NCBI GenBank assembly: GCA_965644295.1
Contig: CBFFRP010000041.1
Coordinates: 186,001 to 250,000 of the forward strand
Length of the DNA: 64,000 nucleotides
Source of the DNA: Paraphysomonas bandaiensis
Lineage: Eukaryota > Chrysophyceae
Direction: 5' to 3'
A model generated the notes under the pieces. That model saw nothing but the letters and a program-made list of their open reading frames with translations, made no database searches and was not told the DNA's origin. The position numbers and the translations under genes are program-made. Below are positions 1 through 12,483 of this stretch, one piece after another (the stretch's first letter is position 1; every line of letters starts with the position of its first letter).

Positions 1-69
1 TTTGTGCCGGTGGTTATCAGGTAGTGTGTGTGTGCGTGGTGGTATTGTGTGACCGTGTGTGTATGTATA

Positions 70-1460
70 GAGGTCGCAGAGATAGGGCTCGAGCCCTCAT
101 CAGGAGAAGGCCTATACCGTCTATCTCTCTCAGCCAATGATATGAGAGGTAGATAGATATCAGCGCTGTGTGTATGACTGTGACTTCTATGCAGGACGTG
201 AGTGGCTCATCAGTAAGATGTGTGAGCATGGACTAGACGTGTATATTGATGGGGCCCTTAATATACACGGGAGAATTAACTGGCCTGAGAACCTTGAGAA
301 ACCTACTGTTGAGATCCCTGCTATCGTAACAGGCTCTCATAACGATACGGTTCCAGGTGGAGGGAATTTAGATGGCACTTTGGGAGTTTTAGCTGGGCTA
401 GAAGCTCTGGTTACTCTCAAGGAACTCAATGTCCCATTACAATATCCTATGGAGGTAATTGACTTTACTGATGAGGAGGGTCGGTTTGGGGGTATGTTAG
501 GCAGTATGTGTTTGGCTGGGAAGCTGAATGCCGAGGCTATTGAAAGCATGGTAGCTGCAGATGGTGTACGAGTAGCAGATTGTCTCGCAGCTCATGACCG
601 CTCTCCTTCAACTGCCTCAGGAGCAAAATATAACTCGGGAACTATCAAATCGTACGTGGAGCTGCATATTGAACAAGGACCTGTGCTAGATCAGACTGGA
701 GAGAATATTGGAATTGTTACTGCTATTGTGGGCTTGTGGAAGGCAGAGTTCACTCTAGGTGGTCAAGCCAACCATGCAGGCACAACACCTATGGTATATT
801 AGATATTTGTCATAGAAATTTGAATGAATTATTGTGTTTGTTTATATTTTGATATATGATGTGTCTTTCCTTGAACTGCTATGAACTGATCACGTGTTTC
901 TAACGATAATTTTCTAACAGAATATGAGGCGAAACGCGTTCCTTGGGTGCGCACGATTACAAGTGGAAATCGAGTCTCTTTTACAGACACATGGATCTCC
1001 TAGTTCGGTTTGCACGATTGGTAAAGTGGATGTACATCCAGGTGGCGCGAATGTAGTACCTGGAAAGTGTGTATTTACTCTTGAATTACGAGACCCGTCA
1101 TCAGAAGTAATTGATTCTCTCTCAAGTGCTGTAATATCAACATTACAGAATATTTGTGATGAGTGTCGCCTAGATATGAGTTACCGCATCATGAGCAACA
1201 TTTCGGCAGTTCCATGTGACGCAGCTATTCAGAACCAAATTCACCAAGCATGTGATAACTTGAATCTGACAAAGCGAGTAATGCCATCTGGTGCTGCTCA
1301 TGATGCACAAAATATTCCTGAAATCGGACCCATGGGCATGATATTTGTACCATCAGTAAACGGAGTTTCTCATCACCACACGGAGTATACAAAGGACGAA
1401 GATATTGTACGTGGCGCAAACGTGCTACTCAACACGTTGTACAGGCTAGGCACACAATAA
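70..1460 (+). CDS. M20 allantoate / N-carbamoyl-amino-acid amidohydrolase (5' partial)
   Basis: Zinc-dependent hydrolase of the peptidase M20 allantoate amidohydrolase / N-carbamoyl-L-amino acid hydrolase group, which removes carbamoyl or ureido groups in purine or pyrimidine breakdown. Exons read as about 70-148, 195-793 and 921-1460; introns are 149-194 (46 nt) and 794-920. The first exon gives GLYRLSLSANDMRGREWL across the first splice, the typical N-terminal block. The metal ligands are visible in order: GSHNDTVPGG (His), NLDGTLGV (Asp), DEEGRFGG (Glu), ELHIEQGP (His) and SGAAHDA (His). QANHAGTTPM is the dimerisation-domain signature and crosses the second intron. The family usually has GSHLDT; Asn here is conservative. 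The start codon lies upstream of the window or in an unseen exon before 70. The exact substrate (allantoate, ureidoglycolate or beta-ureidopropionate) cannot be told from sequence alone. Confidence 0.85.
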
Positions 1461-2017
1461 GTCAAAGGAATACATAATACATACGGGTTTCCAGTGTCTT
1501 AAAGATAAGCCTGTAGCTTGTGTGCAGTTGTTTCAATCCAGTTTTGTGACTGGTTTGATTGATTTTAATTTTTCGGACTAACTACAGTGTAGTCAACCTC
1601 TAAAATGAAGAGAAGTTCAGTTCTCCAATGACATATAATATATAATAATATACAATATTCTTAGGTGCAGCATAATTGATGATATTTTTATTAGCAATCA
1701 CTTCTGGCTAGTGTATGATATTAGCATCATCAGCGATCAGAGTTTCTAGGTAGTATTTTATTGAAACAAGACTACTTTTGTTGTAACATTTTATAAAGCA
1801 CTACAATAATACATTTGTTCGTATGTCTAGACTATGAACAAAGATACCCAGACTTCATACTTTCTAATAAAGATGAACATGATTTTAGATTCATCCACAT
1901 CCATCCATTCTCTTACACGAAAGCAAAGTAGTAAAAGTCACGAGAAATCTGGGAAACAGCTTTCGTTTTATTGCCTCAAGTAGAATAAGTGAATACTATT
2001 TCGAATGAATTTTGAAA
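1461..2017. other. Intergenic, tail-to-tail, no gene seen
   Basis: AT-rich spacer between the converging amidohydrolase and RUS genes. It should hold both 3' UTRs. I see no coding frame, RNA gene or clear repeat. Confidence 0.6.
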
Positions 2018-3618
2018 CTAGGATAACTTTTTCGTCTCGAATAGAGCTTTATCTGTAGATACGATCCAATCACCCACATCAAACTGAAGAAATTCATCTG
2101 ACAGGACCCACTTCTACGTAGGATAATAAAGGATAATAAGTATGTGACGTCATGCAATTTATAGCAGACACATACCTCTTCCGCAATTAACCGAACAAAA
2201 AACTTCCAAAATTCATTGAAGGTATTCTTAGTGGAAAATGGTAGCTCGTCAGCACGAATATTTTCTATTCAATTAGATATATTAAACAACGTGAGAAGCG
2301 TGTCCGATTCAACTGACCTTTCCGCAGGCACTCTGACATGAAAACACAATGAGAGTATGCCTTCATATAATCCTCCTAAATTTTAAATGCTGTTCATAAA
2401 GCGGTATGTATTGGCCGATGAGCTAAATACCTTTTTCGCATGCTGCTTTAAAACCACAGTCCATCCCCCATTCGATCGTGGTAGAATACAGTATGGTTCG
2501 TCCGAAAACGTATCGCATGTTCGATGCCACCTTTGAACCTGCTCATTGAACAAACCAGGTGACAACCGTAGTGCCAAATCCAACGAACACCCGATAACTA
2601 CCCTTCGAGATGGGGAGAGACAAACTTGAAGGGTTAGTCCGAAGCTTTCCGCGGAATTTATAGCTGCAATGCTAATGCCGAGTTCACTTGTACGGCTTTT
2701 GTCACTCCGTAGCGTCTCCATAACCTTCTCGAACATACCGGAGTCTGACTTTTCCAAGCTAAATGAACATTGATCTTGCACAAATGATAAAGTCTTATGC
2801 AGTAACAACCAGCAACGTGAGCGATTGATGGTCTGGAGACGTAGACAAGCCACGGCTTTATAGTTTGCATACACGTGAAGGGCGGTAAGGAACGCGAACA
2901 CCAGCATTGATACCTGTGTGTCACCGCCCATTAGTTTCGCTAAACCTACTCCTAACATGAGACCAAAGAGGCTTACAGCAGTCTCCTGTGAGCCTTCTTT
3001 CGCGTGTAGATCACTGGCATTATTTCTCCTCGATAAATGGTTTGTAATACATAGCTTTGTTGCTCCCGCAGAAATACCACACATAGTTTTGCATATCGCC
3101 GAAGCAGAAAGGACATATATATACATGTAACTGGGGAAAAATGGGGAGAGAATGTCTAAAACAAGTCCAACATCATTAATGATATCCGCAAAGAGGCGCC
3201 ATTCTTTGACGAAAACACCGAAGCTATTAGAATACCTAGACGAAAAGAGAATTGAAGACGCCATACCAATACCGTCACTTAAAATCCATGTAACGGCCGC
3301 GGTATGAGCACTTGCTTGTTCTGATCCAACACCAGCGCTCGTAAGAAGGGCATGAGTACATAATACTCCTCTCAAATAACTGCAAAGGGCTTGCAGACTA
3401 TCGTATATCTGATACTCCAGATACTCCTGAGCTACACTATCCGGATAATCCACGGGCAGAAAAGAGTTGAGTATAAATACTCTGATAGCACTCAGAGTCA
3501 AGGCGTAACCGCTTGTAACGGCATATTGTCCGTTGGATGCCTGTACAGAGACTACATCTAAGGCCCCCGCAGATCTCCTCACCTGATAGCCCACCACACC
3601 ATTCTTTGTGCTGTCCAT
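2018..3618 (-). CDS. RUSF1: RUS family (DUF647) membrane-associated protein
   Basis: Homologue of plant ROOT UV-B SENSITIVE proteins and human RUSF1 (C16orf58); the biochemical role is poorly defined. Core motifs are clear: FLPVDYPDSVAQEYLEYQIY, the AHTAAVTWILSDGIGM segment, KEWRLFADIINDVGL and the GSQETAVSLFGL region. The long exon ends at a donor after codon ...HAKK (2431), not at the stop codon at 2383. Three further exons restore the family C-terminus: 2375-2318 (EDYMKAYSHCVFM), 2264-2176 and 2113-2018 (FLQFDVGDWIV, then TAG). All junctions are GT-AG and in phase. I chose the ATG at 3618 (MDSTKNGVVGYQ), about 55 residues before the FLP motif as in relatives, giving about 476 aa. The same frame is open to an ATG at 3819, with an unremarkable 67-residue extension. 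Head-to-head with UBE2T. Confidence 0.85.
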
Positions 3619-4070
3619 AGACTGGTGGGAGTTGTGATGCAATGAGAGAAACGTCAAAGCTGATTTAGTGATGATTTGATATTGGAACCCAATGCACCTG
3701 TAGCTGCATATATATACATACATCTCAGCTGTGCATCTTAACAAGGCGATATTTATGTTACGACGAACATACAGAGAAAATAGGGGATATTTAGAGAAAT
3801 CTGTCATTTTCAGCAACATTTATATATAGATATCTTGATATCTGCTGTACATGTAGGCAGAAGTTCGCCTCATTGTCTATGGAATACTCCACTCTGTAGG
3901 CACTCGTGCAGTGGTCACACACATGTACATACAGTATATACATACACATATACAGCAGTATGTACTCAACGAGTAGTATACACACATAGGCATATATACA
4001 GGAGTCTAGAGCAGTACATACATGACAGCACATGTACATGTATATATAGACAGCAGAGGGTAAGATAAGC
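3619..4070. promoter_or_regulatory. Divergent spacer, RUS / UBE2T
   Basis: Short intergenic region between two divergent start codons. It contains ACAGTATATACATAC and ACAGCAGTATGTAC-type words also found in the other head-to-head spacers. It is presumed to hold a bidirectional promoter; no classical TATA or initiator can be proven. Confidence 0.35.
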
Positions 4071-4923
4071 ATGAATATCAATCGTCGTCTAGAAAAAGAG
4101 ATCCAGATGCTCTCCCATGATCCTGGTCCAGGTATCAGTGTATGGCGAGAGAGTACAAGTGAGTTACGGGCTCAGATGACTGGACCTGAGGACTCCCCAT
4201 ATGAGGGGGGGCTCTTCTCTCTAGTGCTCAATATACCCGATAGGTTACATGTAGAGAGATCCGTATTCATCAGAGGGATCATTCTGTGTATACAGGTATC
4301 CGTTTGAGCCCCCTAGAGTGCGGTTTGTGACCCCTGTGTATCACCCTAACATAGACTCGGATGGGAGAATATGTTTAGATACGCTAAAGATGCAGCCTCA
4401 GGTTATATCATCACCTCATCTGTACTGCACTTGTGTTTACTTCACTTACTCAGGGATCATGGTCGCCGTCTGTAAACATCAACACCTTATTAATAACGAT
4501 AAGAGTTCTATTAGCTCACCCCAACGCAGACGACGGTCTTGTCCCTGATATTGTATGCTTTTATTCTATTTGCTTTATAATTTGAACTGATGCTTATATT
4601 ATACTCAGACTGACCAGTATAGAAGAGATATTGCTGCGTTCAATCGAGATGCTGCTGAGCATACCAAAACACATGCCTCCCAGGAACGTATACAGGGTTT
4701 AGAAGTGGCAGTAGGTAGTCATAAAGAAAGTAATGCCCCAACTTTGCAAGCCTCAACTGGTGCTACCACTGTTAATCAGCACGGTCAAGATGGATCATCT
4801 GTGGAAGATAGTTCTGGTTCATCGTCCGATAGTGATAGTTCTGATGAATCTGCGAGTGATACGGATCAAGATGATCCTGCAAACGAGGATGTTGCCTCTA
4901 AAAGGCAAAAAATAAGCAATTAA
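4071..4923 (+). CDS. UBE2T: Ubiquitin-conjugating enzyme E2 T-like
   Basis: E2 enzyme that accepts ubiquitin on a cysteine and passes it to substrate with an E3. In animals UBE2T works with FANCL to monoubiquitinate FANCD2/FANCI in the Fanconi anaemia DNA crosslink repair pathway. Exons are 4071-4243, 4296-4401, 4454-4552 and 4609-4923, giving 230 aa. The UBC fold reads through: [27 protein letters not shown] across intron 1, the [16 protein letters not shown] active-site block (Cys in GRICL), [12 protein letters not shown] and [15 protein letters not shown]. The E2T-specific pattern is [15 protein letters not shown] plus the PxxGxWxPS linker. After the UBC domain comes a 90-residue tail rich in Ser, Asp and Glu ending KRQKISN, a possible nuclear signal. 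Confidence 0.9.
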
Positions 4924-5329
4924 CGGATGTCTTGACGACCTCTACTGCTAGTTTCTTCCTTACTTCTTTTTTGAGAAAATATAAAATTACCTTTTCGGCT
5001 AAAAAGTATCTGATATACTGATATAAAGTCTGTAGTGTTTCTTGAAAGTAGTTGCTTCTTGTATTGTAAATAATGCGTACTATATTAGCTAGTTTGATCA
5101 AAAGTGGGAAACAATTATAATATTTTTATGTTTTTGTACGGGATATTGCTACAGATAAAAGATAATATTACGAGAAAGTATAATAGTGAATGTCTGATTA
5201 TTATCAATTAGCAATAGGCGCGTAGGAATCAGAAATAATGTATCAAAACAATTTAACTAACGAGTGCTTAACTCTGATATCCTACTATTTGGCATTATGA
5301 AAGCTTTCGCTTTCTCTGTCCTTAAGATG

Positions 5330-5535
5330 CCTTTGAGGTGGGTCCATTCAAGTGACACTAATTAATGCCCCTTGTACCACACAAGCAATTGGATATGCGT
5401 GGGCAGGAAATTACCTACTGACTACTGACTATACACTATATACGCGGCTCACGTAAGTTTCCCGGAGAAATACTTTCGGTGCTTATCCCCCACAACACCA
5501 CCAAAATGTGCGAGTCCGACTTTGGTGAGAGCGGA
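5330..5535 (-). repeat. Dispersed repeat family R1, internal part, inverted copy
   Basis: The reverse complement of this stretch matches the segments at about 33001-33230 and 62640-62880. Shared words include GCGGCTCACGT, CCACAAAATGTGCGAGTC (with variation) and GTGACACTAAT. It is diverged and has no coding capacity. Confidence 0.65.
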
Positions 5536-5732
5536 AAAGTATATTAAAGTTTCTGCTATAGATGTTGGATATAGCAAGTAGTGGAACTTTTGAAATGAAA
5601 AAAGTGTTGCTCTTCTAGGGCTCTTCTTTTATAGGGTGAACAGCACCAGCTCGAATTCTATAGAACGTAGTCTATAGCAGGTATGCGTCATGATTATTTG
5701 ATACTGTGCCAAACTGAATTTATATGTGTTGG

Positions 5733-5955
5733 ATGGGCTATGCAATAGAAGATTTTGAAATTAACTATGACAAAGTTACAAAAGCCTCTACACATATGCC
5801 ATGGGAGTAGCCTATTCCAAGAGTAGCTCCAGAAGACGAGTTTAATGCAGAGCCTCGTACTTTTGGTGGACTTGTAAATTTTATGTCAGTGAAGGAAAAT
5901 TAGGAAGAGTACTTAAACAAGTTGCAGGAACGTATTCATCCTGAATTTGCGAGAG
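5733..5955 (+). pseudogene. Broken coding relic with two in-frame TAG codons
   Basis: An otherwise protein-like frame starts MGYAIEDFEINYDKV and continues PIPRVAPEDEFNAEP, then FGGLVNFMSVKEN and LNKLQERIHPEFAR, ending at a plausible GTATAA donor. It is interrupted by TAG after HMPWE and after VKEN. No family was recognised. It is either a decayed exon or a chance frame; amino acid usage (acidic, Pro, Gly) looks more coding than the flanks. Confidence 0.3.
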
Positions 5956-6879
5956 GTATAAAACTACAATTATAGGGTTTATCTTAGCATAAGATAGCGT
6001 ATGTGAACTGTAAAATTCAGTGAAATATATCACAAAGTAAATTAATGATAGTATCTGTTGAGAATTTAGGATCGTCATCATAATGATCGTCATTTACAGT
6101 TACGTAGTAATTATTCCGTTTCACGTAATCTTACTTACATTACTGTGTTTATCACTTTTACACTCTAATAACCACAACATTCTTCTTACAATTACTTACT
6201 TTTACACTCTAGTAATCACAACATTATTCTTATATAATAAAGTCTGATTATTACATGAGAACGGTTGGGTACAGAAAAACATTCTTCTTACAATTACTAA
6301 GCTTAAATCTGGATTAATAATAATCAAGAGTTCAATTATTTGGCTTCAATCCTATTGCTGTGCCTGTTTCTGCGCGCACAAGTTCAGAATTTTATTCTCT
6401 TCCAATTTCTAATAATCAGTCATAACAATCTCAGCTCTGCTGTGCAGTCTCTCACAAATGTTGGCAGTGCTACAAAATGTTTCATGCAACGATATCGTGT
6501 TAGTAGCTTGTGGGTGCTTTCTTGCACTTTCGTTTGTTTTTAATGCAGTAGTCAAAATCAATACATATTTCCCTAGGTAGGCGACAGGTAAGCAGAAATT
6601 GCGAGAATTACACAGGTCAAACAAAAAAGCAGCATTGTTTGTTTAGTTGTGCTGATGCTGTGAATCGCTGATACGCCTTCAATATGAGACGATAGTTGAA
6701 TCTCAATAAGCAAAATTGATTGAATGCGTTTTCCAATAACTTGTGAGTTTGAAGAGAAAAATATTGCACATTTTCGTGTTATTTAAAACTTGTGTTATTA
6801 TCATTATAAATATAATTTAATGATATGAATGTAGTTTTCCTTGTCATCAGAAATTTTAGAGCATGTATCACCCATACAA

Positions 6880-9800
6880 TTACTTTGCAGTGGCTTTTAT
6901 TCTTGCAATACGACCAGATCTTGATCTTAAGAGTTTAGGAGCAGCTGAAGTAGATTTTGTAGTATCATCTGCATCACACTCAGTGGGTGTGGATTCATTT
7001 GTTCTCTGTGGGTCCGAGTTTTCGACGTCATATGATGCATCATCAGAGCCAGTGGATTCGCCGTCAAGTGATTTCGACGATCTGTTGGACTGTACATCAC
7101 TGCTATCGCATTCGCTCGTAGAAGCTTTCAAAGGAGACGACAGAGAATCGGATGAGTCACAACTTTCTGAACGGGGCATCTTGCTTGTACGTGTCTCATT
7201 CTTGATGATATCGTGATTACGGGTCCGACTGACAATACATATCAAATAAAATATGGCACAGAAAGTTTTACATACGTAATATCTTCAAGTGGCTTAAATG
7301 GTACTTTTTCAGGTGTTGTTCCAGTGGGCTTAAGAGTGTCAGATGATGATGATAACGCAAATTCCTGGCCTTCTTTGCGAGTAGTATCAATACCTTCTCC
7401 TTGGTGTCCAAGGAAGGCATGTAAGTGCTCGAAATGCAGTCCAAGTTCCTGGTTTAGCGACTCGCCTTGACCGTCTAGATATTGAGTGAAGTCGTCCATT
7501 GATAAAGATGTGGTGCCGTCCATCTTTTCGGATGCCTTTTTGACATCTTCAAGCATAGTAGTTGCCGTTGTTGAAGTTTTTTGAACCTCACCACAAGCTA
7601 CAATGAATAATGTCATTCAAGAGACCATGAAAGTAGATATCATACCTTTCGAAATTGCGGAGGTAACATCCTCAGACAAACCTGACACAGTAGAGTCCAG
7701 CACGTTTCTCTTAGCTCCAGCAGTAGCTGCAATGTCATCCACTCTACTGAGTGCTTTACCACCAATGCCATCTGCTTCTTGAACCATACGAGTGAATGTG
7801 CTAACACCATTGCCAACAATATCAGCCATTTCTCTCTGACTGGTTGTTGCCGATGAGGAATGATCAGAAATCTGCTTTGATATAGAATTTAATTGACTAG
7901 AACCATATTCTTCAAGATTAGACAACATGCTTCTCGACATTGTGGTAGATTCTTTGTGGAACGATTGCTGAGACGTAAGCATTTCCGACAGCAGGCCATT
8001 AATGTTCTACTCGATTGTTTTGTTAAAGTAAAATTATTACACAAGAAAATTAATACCTTGCGAATGTTTTCCGCATTTTGCTGAATCATATCGTCTTGCT
8101 TCTGAAGCTGGCTTGCATGTGCTTGCTCAATCTCTCTCACTTTGTCGCATAGCTCTCCTTTCATCGATGTAATGCACGATATGACGGATTCTGAATGCTC
8201 TTTTTGACACTGAAGAAACTTTTCATTGGCAGCGGAATATCCTGTTGAAGTCTCTTTAATTGCCCCAAGAATGGTGTGCATCTAAAAGCATGTTACAGTT
8301 TAGAAGGATTCAAAATGAAACGTCTAGACCTGTGTTTGTTGTTCCTGAATAAGACCTTGTGTCTGGAGCATACTATCTTCAACACCACCCAACCAATCGG
8401 ATAGTGACTCTTGAAGCGACTGTAGTGAGCGAATTACATCTACTTGAGTAGAAGTAAGATGATTTTGAAGAGAATCGCATGATGCAGACATATTATCCTT
8501 AGCAACAGTTGTGTCACCAATAAGCACAGACAATGCGCCGCCAATAGATGCTTTGAGCTCGTCACACATTGACTTTCCCCGAGTAAGCATATCTGACACT
8601 CCGTCGCACAGGTGTGTGGATTGTGTGTTTGATTTGGACACCATATCTTGTACCGAGATAGCTAATTCGCTTTGTGTTCTATCGATTCTTGATACAAAGT
8701 CCTCGATGTTATTTATTCGAGAGCGTTCCTTGGCCGCGTGTCTGTCCACTTTAGAAAACAGCCCAACAACATCCTCCTGGCGCTTCGTCACATCCCGTTG
8801 AAGATTGGATACATGCTCTGCTAATGATTCTTCTGTGAAGCTTTGTTCACCAACTACAGCTTCTGCAGCATCCCACTCAACTTGCAAATATGCCGCCTCT
8901 TCTTTGGTCTTCATCAAATCATTTTCTGTTGCCTCTAAACGAGCACCTGTATTGCGCAGCGACTCACGGGTCTCGTCGAGCAATATGCCCACTTCATCTA
9001 CTTCCTCTCGAAGAGTTTTAACTTCTTCATTTTTGGTACGTAGCGCTGTTTCACACTCCGTTATTTGCATTTCCTGAGATGCCAGACGAGATTCCATATT
9101 TTCAAAAGTCGCAGGATCAACATAAATACCGTTCTTTTCACGAGTTATCTGCAGTTGTAATCGAAGTGATTCTATCTCAGCGCAATACTCCTTCATCACG
9201 ACTTTTTTAGTCATACGCTGGTTGATTTGCGGCTGATTTTTAATGCTTTTCGCTCTATGTGCATAATCAAGTGTCGAAAGACTCTCTTCCACAGCTAGGG
9301 CGGAAGGCGAGAGGGTAGCAATGATGCATGTTTTTGCCTTACCCCCCAAGCTCTCTTGAAGCAAGCGAGTCAGCTTCGAATCTCTATATGGAATATGTCC
9401 GTGGTGGTCAACAAGGGCGGTAATAACTCGACCAAGTGTAAGGAGAGACTGGTTAATGCTTCCAGCCTCTCGTGCACGTGCATTTTTGGCTCCAGAACGC
9501 CCAACACACTCCGAACTATAACATAAAATTACACTACTCGCAGAAAACTAAATGATGAACATACCCCGCAAGATCTACAAGGTTCAACTGTCCGTGTCGG
9601 ACAACTTCCTCGCCCTCTACATTTGTCTCGCGTATCATAATCTTCATTGTGAATATGCTGTGACTTCTGCTCGAGTTTTTGTTACATAAAGTGGCTGCAG
9701 TTTGCCTTTGTTTAATCCCTCTTTTAAGGATGTCAAAAATATCGGAAGCATTTAACACGGTTATTTCTTCCAAGTTCTGGCACACAACACCTTTCTTCGC

Positions 9801-10430
9801 ATCTTCACAGAGTCTAAGTCGGCCCTTGTCTTCATTCGAGGATGAGCTGCTGTCAACTGCTAGCAGATCCTATACAAACAGCATGTTACCAAGTTGAAAC
9901 GTACCTCCAATATCTATACCTGGAGCTCTTCGTTATACAATTCTAAGAAAGAGACGCGGATGGTGAAGTCTGCTCCCGTTGATTCAAGCTTGTCGAGAAT
10001 CGATGTCACTGATCTTGGCACAATACCAGCATTATCTTGCGAGTGGATATCACCCTCCATAGTGTGTGTCTTTCCTGTTCCAGTTTGACCATAGGCAAAA
10101 ATTGTGCAGTTGAATCCTGCCAGTGTTTCGTCGACAATAGGGAGCACCATACTTTCGAATACTTCCTCTTGTGTGGAGTACATCCCGAATACCCGATCAA
10201 ATGAAAAGGTCTTCGTTATCTTCTTTGCCATTGGGCCATAGTTTACCTTCACCTGTCGATTCTCAGTATCACATGCAACGACGGTGGGATTGTTGCTTTT
10301 CCTCTCCTCAGTATTCGGTGGTCTGATAATGAGCATCACAATAACTTACAGTTATGCACATATTTGCATACCTGCATCGAACAGCAACTTGAACATGTGT
10401 TGCTTTCTGCGATTGACTAGATTCTGCCAT
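6880..10430 (-). CDS. KIF11: Kinesin-5 (BimC/Eg5) mitotic motor
   Basis: Plus-end-directed bipolar kinesin that crosslinks and slides antiparallel microtubules to build the spindle. Eight exons join in frame: 10430-10372, 10322-9920, 9869-9565, 9515-8330, 8281-8057, 8006-7646, 7597-7276 and 7228-6880, giving about 1069 aa with introns of about 49 nt. The N-terminus reads [20 protein letters not shown], then the motor domain: P-loop [18 protein letters not shown], switch [12 protein letters not shown], switch II LVDLAGSE and the neck [13 protein letters not shown] long coiled-coil stalk follows. The C-terminus has a BimC box, [10 protein letters not shown], whose Thr is the CDK1 site in Eg5, and then a Ser/Asp-rich tail ending in basic residues. 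Length fits the family. Head-to-head with the CREG gene. Confidence 0.93.
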
Positions 10431-10934
10431 TGTTCTGATTTATGATGAGAGGCCTTACCTGTTGAATAATTTATCAATGCCTTGTAATGTTTGCTTGTCG
10501 TGTTAAGATGTGGAAGAGTGCACTGGTGCTTCTTGCAACCCATCCAACTCAACGGCTAGTACAGCATCATCAGCAGATCACAGTCCTCTGTATTCCTCGG
10601 AGCGTATTCTATGAGCTGTATACATACTGCTGTAGTGTATATATACTGTACGTACTCTGCTGCTGATGGTGCATTGGACACATATATCTGGTATGGACGT
10701 ACAGAGGAATTGTATTCTTCAACGCTCTTCTTCTCAGTGTTCTTCCGTCTATATCCATACCTACATATATACCTATACCTACATATATATACCAGTATAC
10801 TCCACTGCTGTAGGATACGATACACCATGTATGTGTACTGCAGAGCACTGTATGATCCGTATCTAGTCTCTATGGACACACACACAGTACATGTATATGA
10901 AACATAGAGCATAACACACCAGTCAACAGAAAAG
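10431..10934. promoter_or_regulatory. Divergent spacer, kinesin-5 / CREG
   Basis: Region between two divergent ATGs, with repeated CTGCTGTAGTGTATATATA, ACTGTACGTACT and ACAGTACATGT words. Short frames on both strands here are low-complexity and not credible genes. Confidence 0.35.
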
Positions 10935-11665
10935 ATGACAATAAAACAAGTATCTGTATTCCTGGGATGGATCTTATTGAGCTGGAGCCGCCTGTGTCTC
11001 TGCAGCGACCCCCCTCCCTTCTGGAAGAAGGCAGAGACAGCAAGGTGACTATATACCCATACACTGACTGATATAACATGCTGCGTGTATCTATAGATGG
11101 CTGGCGCATGAGCATCTGTGGGGTAGGTGTCATTCTTATGGATATATGTGTTAATGTGTAGTAGGGACGCTATCCACGACCTCTGTACATCTCAATGGAC
11201 AGGCATGGGGGACGGCTAAGTCATTCGTTGATGGAAGCACCTCCAATTCAACTGGAGTTTTGTACTTTTATGACTGCGATATCAATACATCGATACAAGA
11301 TATACAAGAGAATCCAATGTGTGCATTTTCGCTGACAGAGGCGGAAAGTAATCGATGTTCTGTTGATGAATTAGATCCTGAAGATCCCCGTTGTGCGCGC
11401 GTTTCTTTCAGTGGAAAGTTTCTTGAAGTCACGGACCCCGATGAATTAAAGTTTGCCCAGTCAGCTCTCTTCGAGCGACATCCACAAATGGAGTCATGGC
11501 CCGACGACCACACATGGAGGGTCTACAAGATTGACCTCACAGAAATTTTCTTGCTCGATATCTACGGAGGAGGTATGCTTATTAGAATCTGTGTATTATT
11601 AATATAACACATATTTATTAGCAACGATTGTGCCGATCGATGAGTATTATGCTGTGGAAATGTGA
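10935..11665 (+). CDS. CREG1: CREG-like secreted glycoprotein (FMN-binding split barrel fold)
   Basis: Four exons: 10935-11044, 11097-11122 (26 nt), 11165-11572 and 11622-11665, giving 195 aa. The N-terminus MTIKQVSVFLGWILLSWSR is a signal peptide. The CREG domain follows: RWLAHEHLWGTLSTTS across introns 1-2, TGVLYFYDCDINTSIQDIQE, the DPEDPRCARVSFSGKF block, LFERHPQMESWP and LLDIYGGATIVPIDEYY at the last splice. CREG proteins are lysosomal or secreted homodimers related to pyridoxamine-phosphate oxidase but without that activity; human CREG1 promotes differentiation. The 26-nt exon fits frame and family exactly. Confidence 0.88.
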
Positions 11666-11775
11666 ATTCAAGTATTCCTCATCCATGAGAAACATTGTAT
11701 CAATATATTAGTTATGACGACAGATTATTATATCATTATAACATATTTAAGTGGAGGTATGCTGCCAATTTTTAT

Positions 11776-12058
11776 GGGTATTGCCCCATTCTGAGCGCGT
11801 ACTTAGGTAGAGCCGGGTGGGGGCACTAATACTTGATTGAAGTCCCATATGTTATTTGCTAGCTACCTACTGAACCCAAGTAGCTACATCATTATCACAC
11901 GGTATTCAGCGCTGAATATGCAGTGAGAACCCAGAGTGGGGAACTGCTGAACTAAGCAATGTGTACATAGGTAGAGGCGGGCAATCGCAGCACTCAGCAG
12001 CACCCACTAGAGGGCGGCATGCAGTAATTAGTTACGCTGTCAATATGGGGCAATATCA
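11776..12058. repeat. Possible short inverted-repeat element
   Basis: An imperfect inverted repeat flanks this stretch: GGTATTGCCCCATTCTGAGCG on the left and CGCTGTCAATATGGGGCAATA on the right. The interior is non-coding and somewhat GC-richer than its surroundings. It could be a small non-autonomous DNA element; no target duplication was confirmed. Confidence 0.35.
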
Positions 12059-12483
12059 CTCTCAAATTAATAGCCAACTTGCTAAGCACCACTACGTTCC
12101 ATTAATGATAGAGAAAATAGCTAACAAGAAATTATGATAAATATCTTTACCCTCTCGGAAATATACCCGCCCAGAACACATCTATTTACACTCATCTCAC
12201 AACTCACAGCACTTAGATAACCCTGATTAGTCCTTTGAAGTGAGTCTCCACAACGCTCTTGAAATATTGAAAATAGAGGAACAAGATAGCTGATATAATG
12301 CCTATATTATAGTATGTGTCATCCGATTTCTCTCTCATCTTACTCTGAAGTACATGTCATATGTCGTCAGGTTGGGTTCATATTGCAGGTAATGCAGATA
12401 CGATGTCATCATGCTATCTATAACTATTGATACTCAATGAAATATAATAATATGACGAAAGATTTGTGTTCAGCACCTCTGAA

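Larger units (their letters stand above)
4924..6879. other. Gene-poor region with repeat debris
   Basis: AT-rich stretch between UBE2T and the end of kinesin-5. It contains one copy of the dispersed repeat (5330-5535) and a broken coding relic (5733-5955). The remainder shows nothing I can support. Confidence 0.5.

Noticed and set aside
70-90. Similarity of AGAGGTCGCAGAGATA near the window start to the ankyrin exon at 13530
   Set aside because: The amidohydrolase frame explains the sequence fully; the match is short and in another frame.
2383-3819. RUS gene ending at the stop codon at 2383
   Set aside because: A splice donor at 2430 and three downstream exons restore the conserved C-terminus down to 2018.
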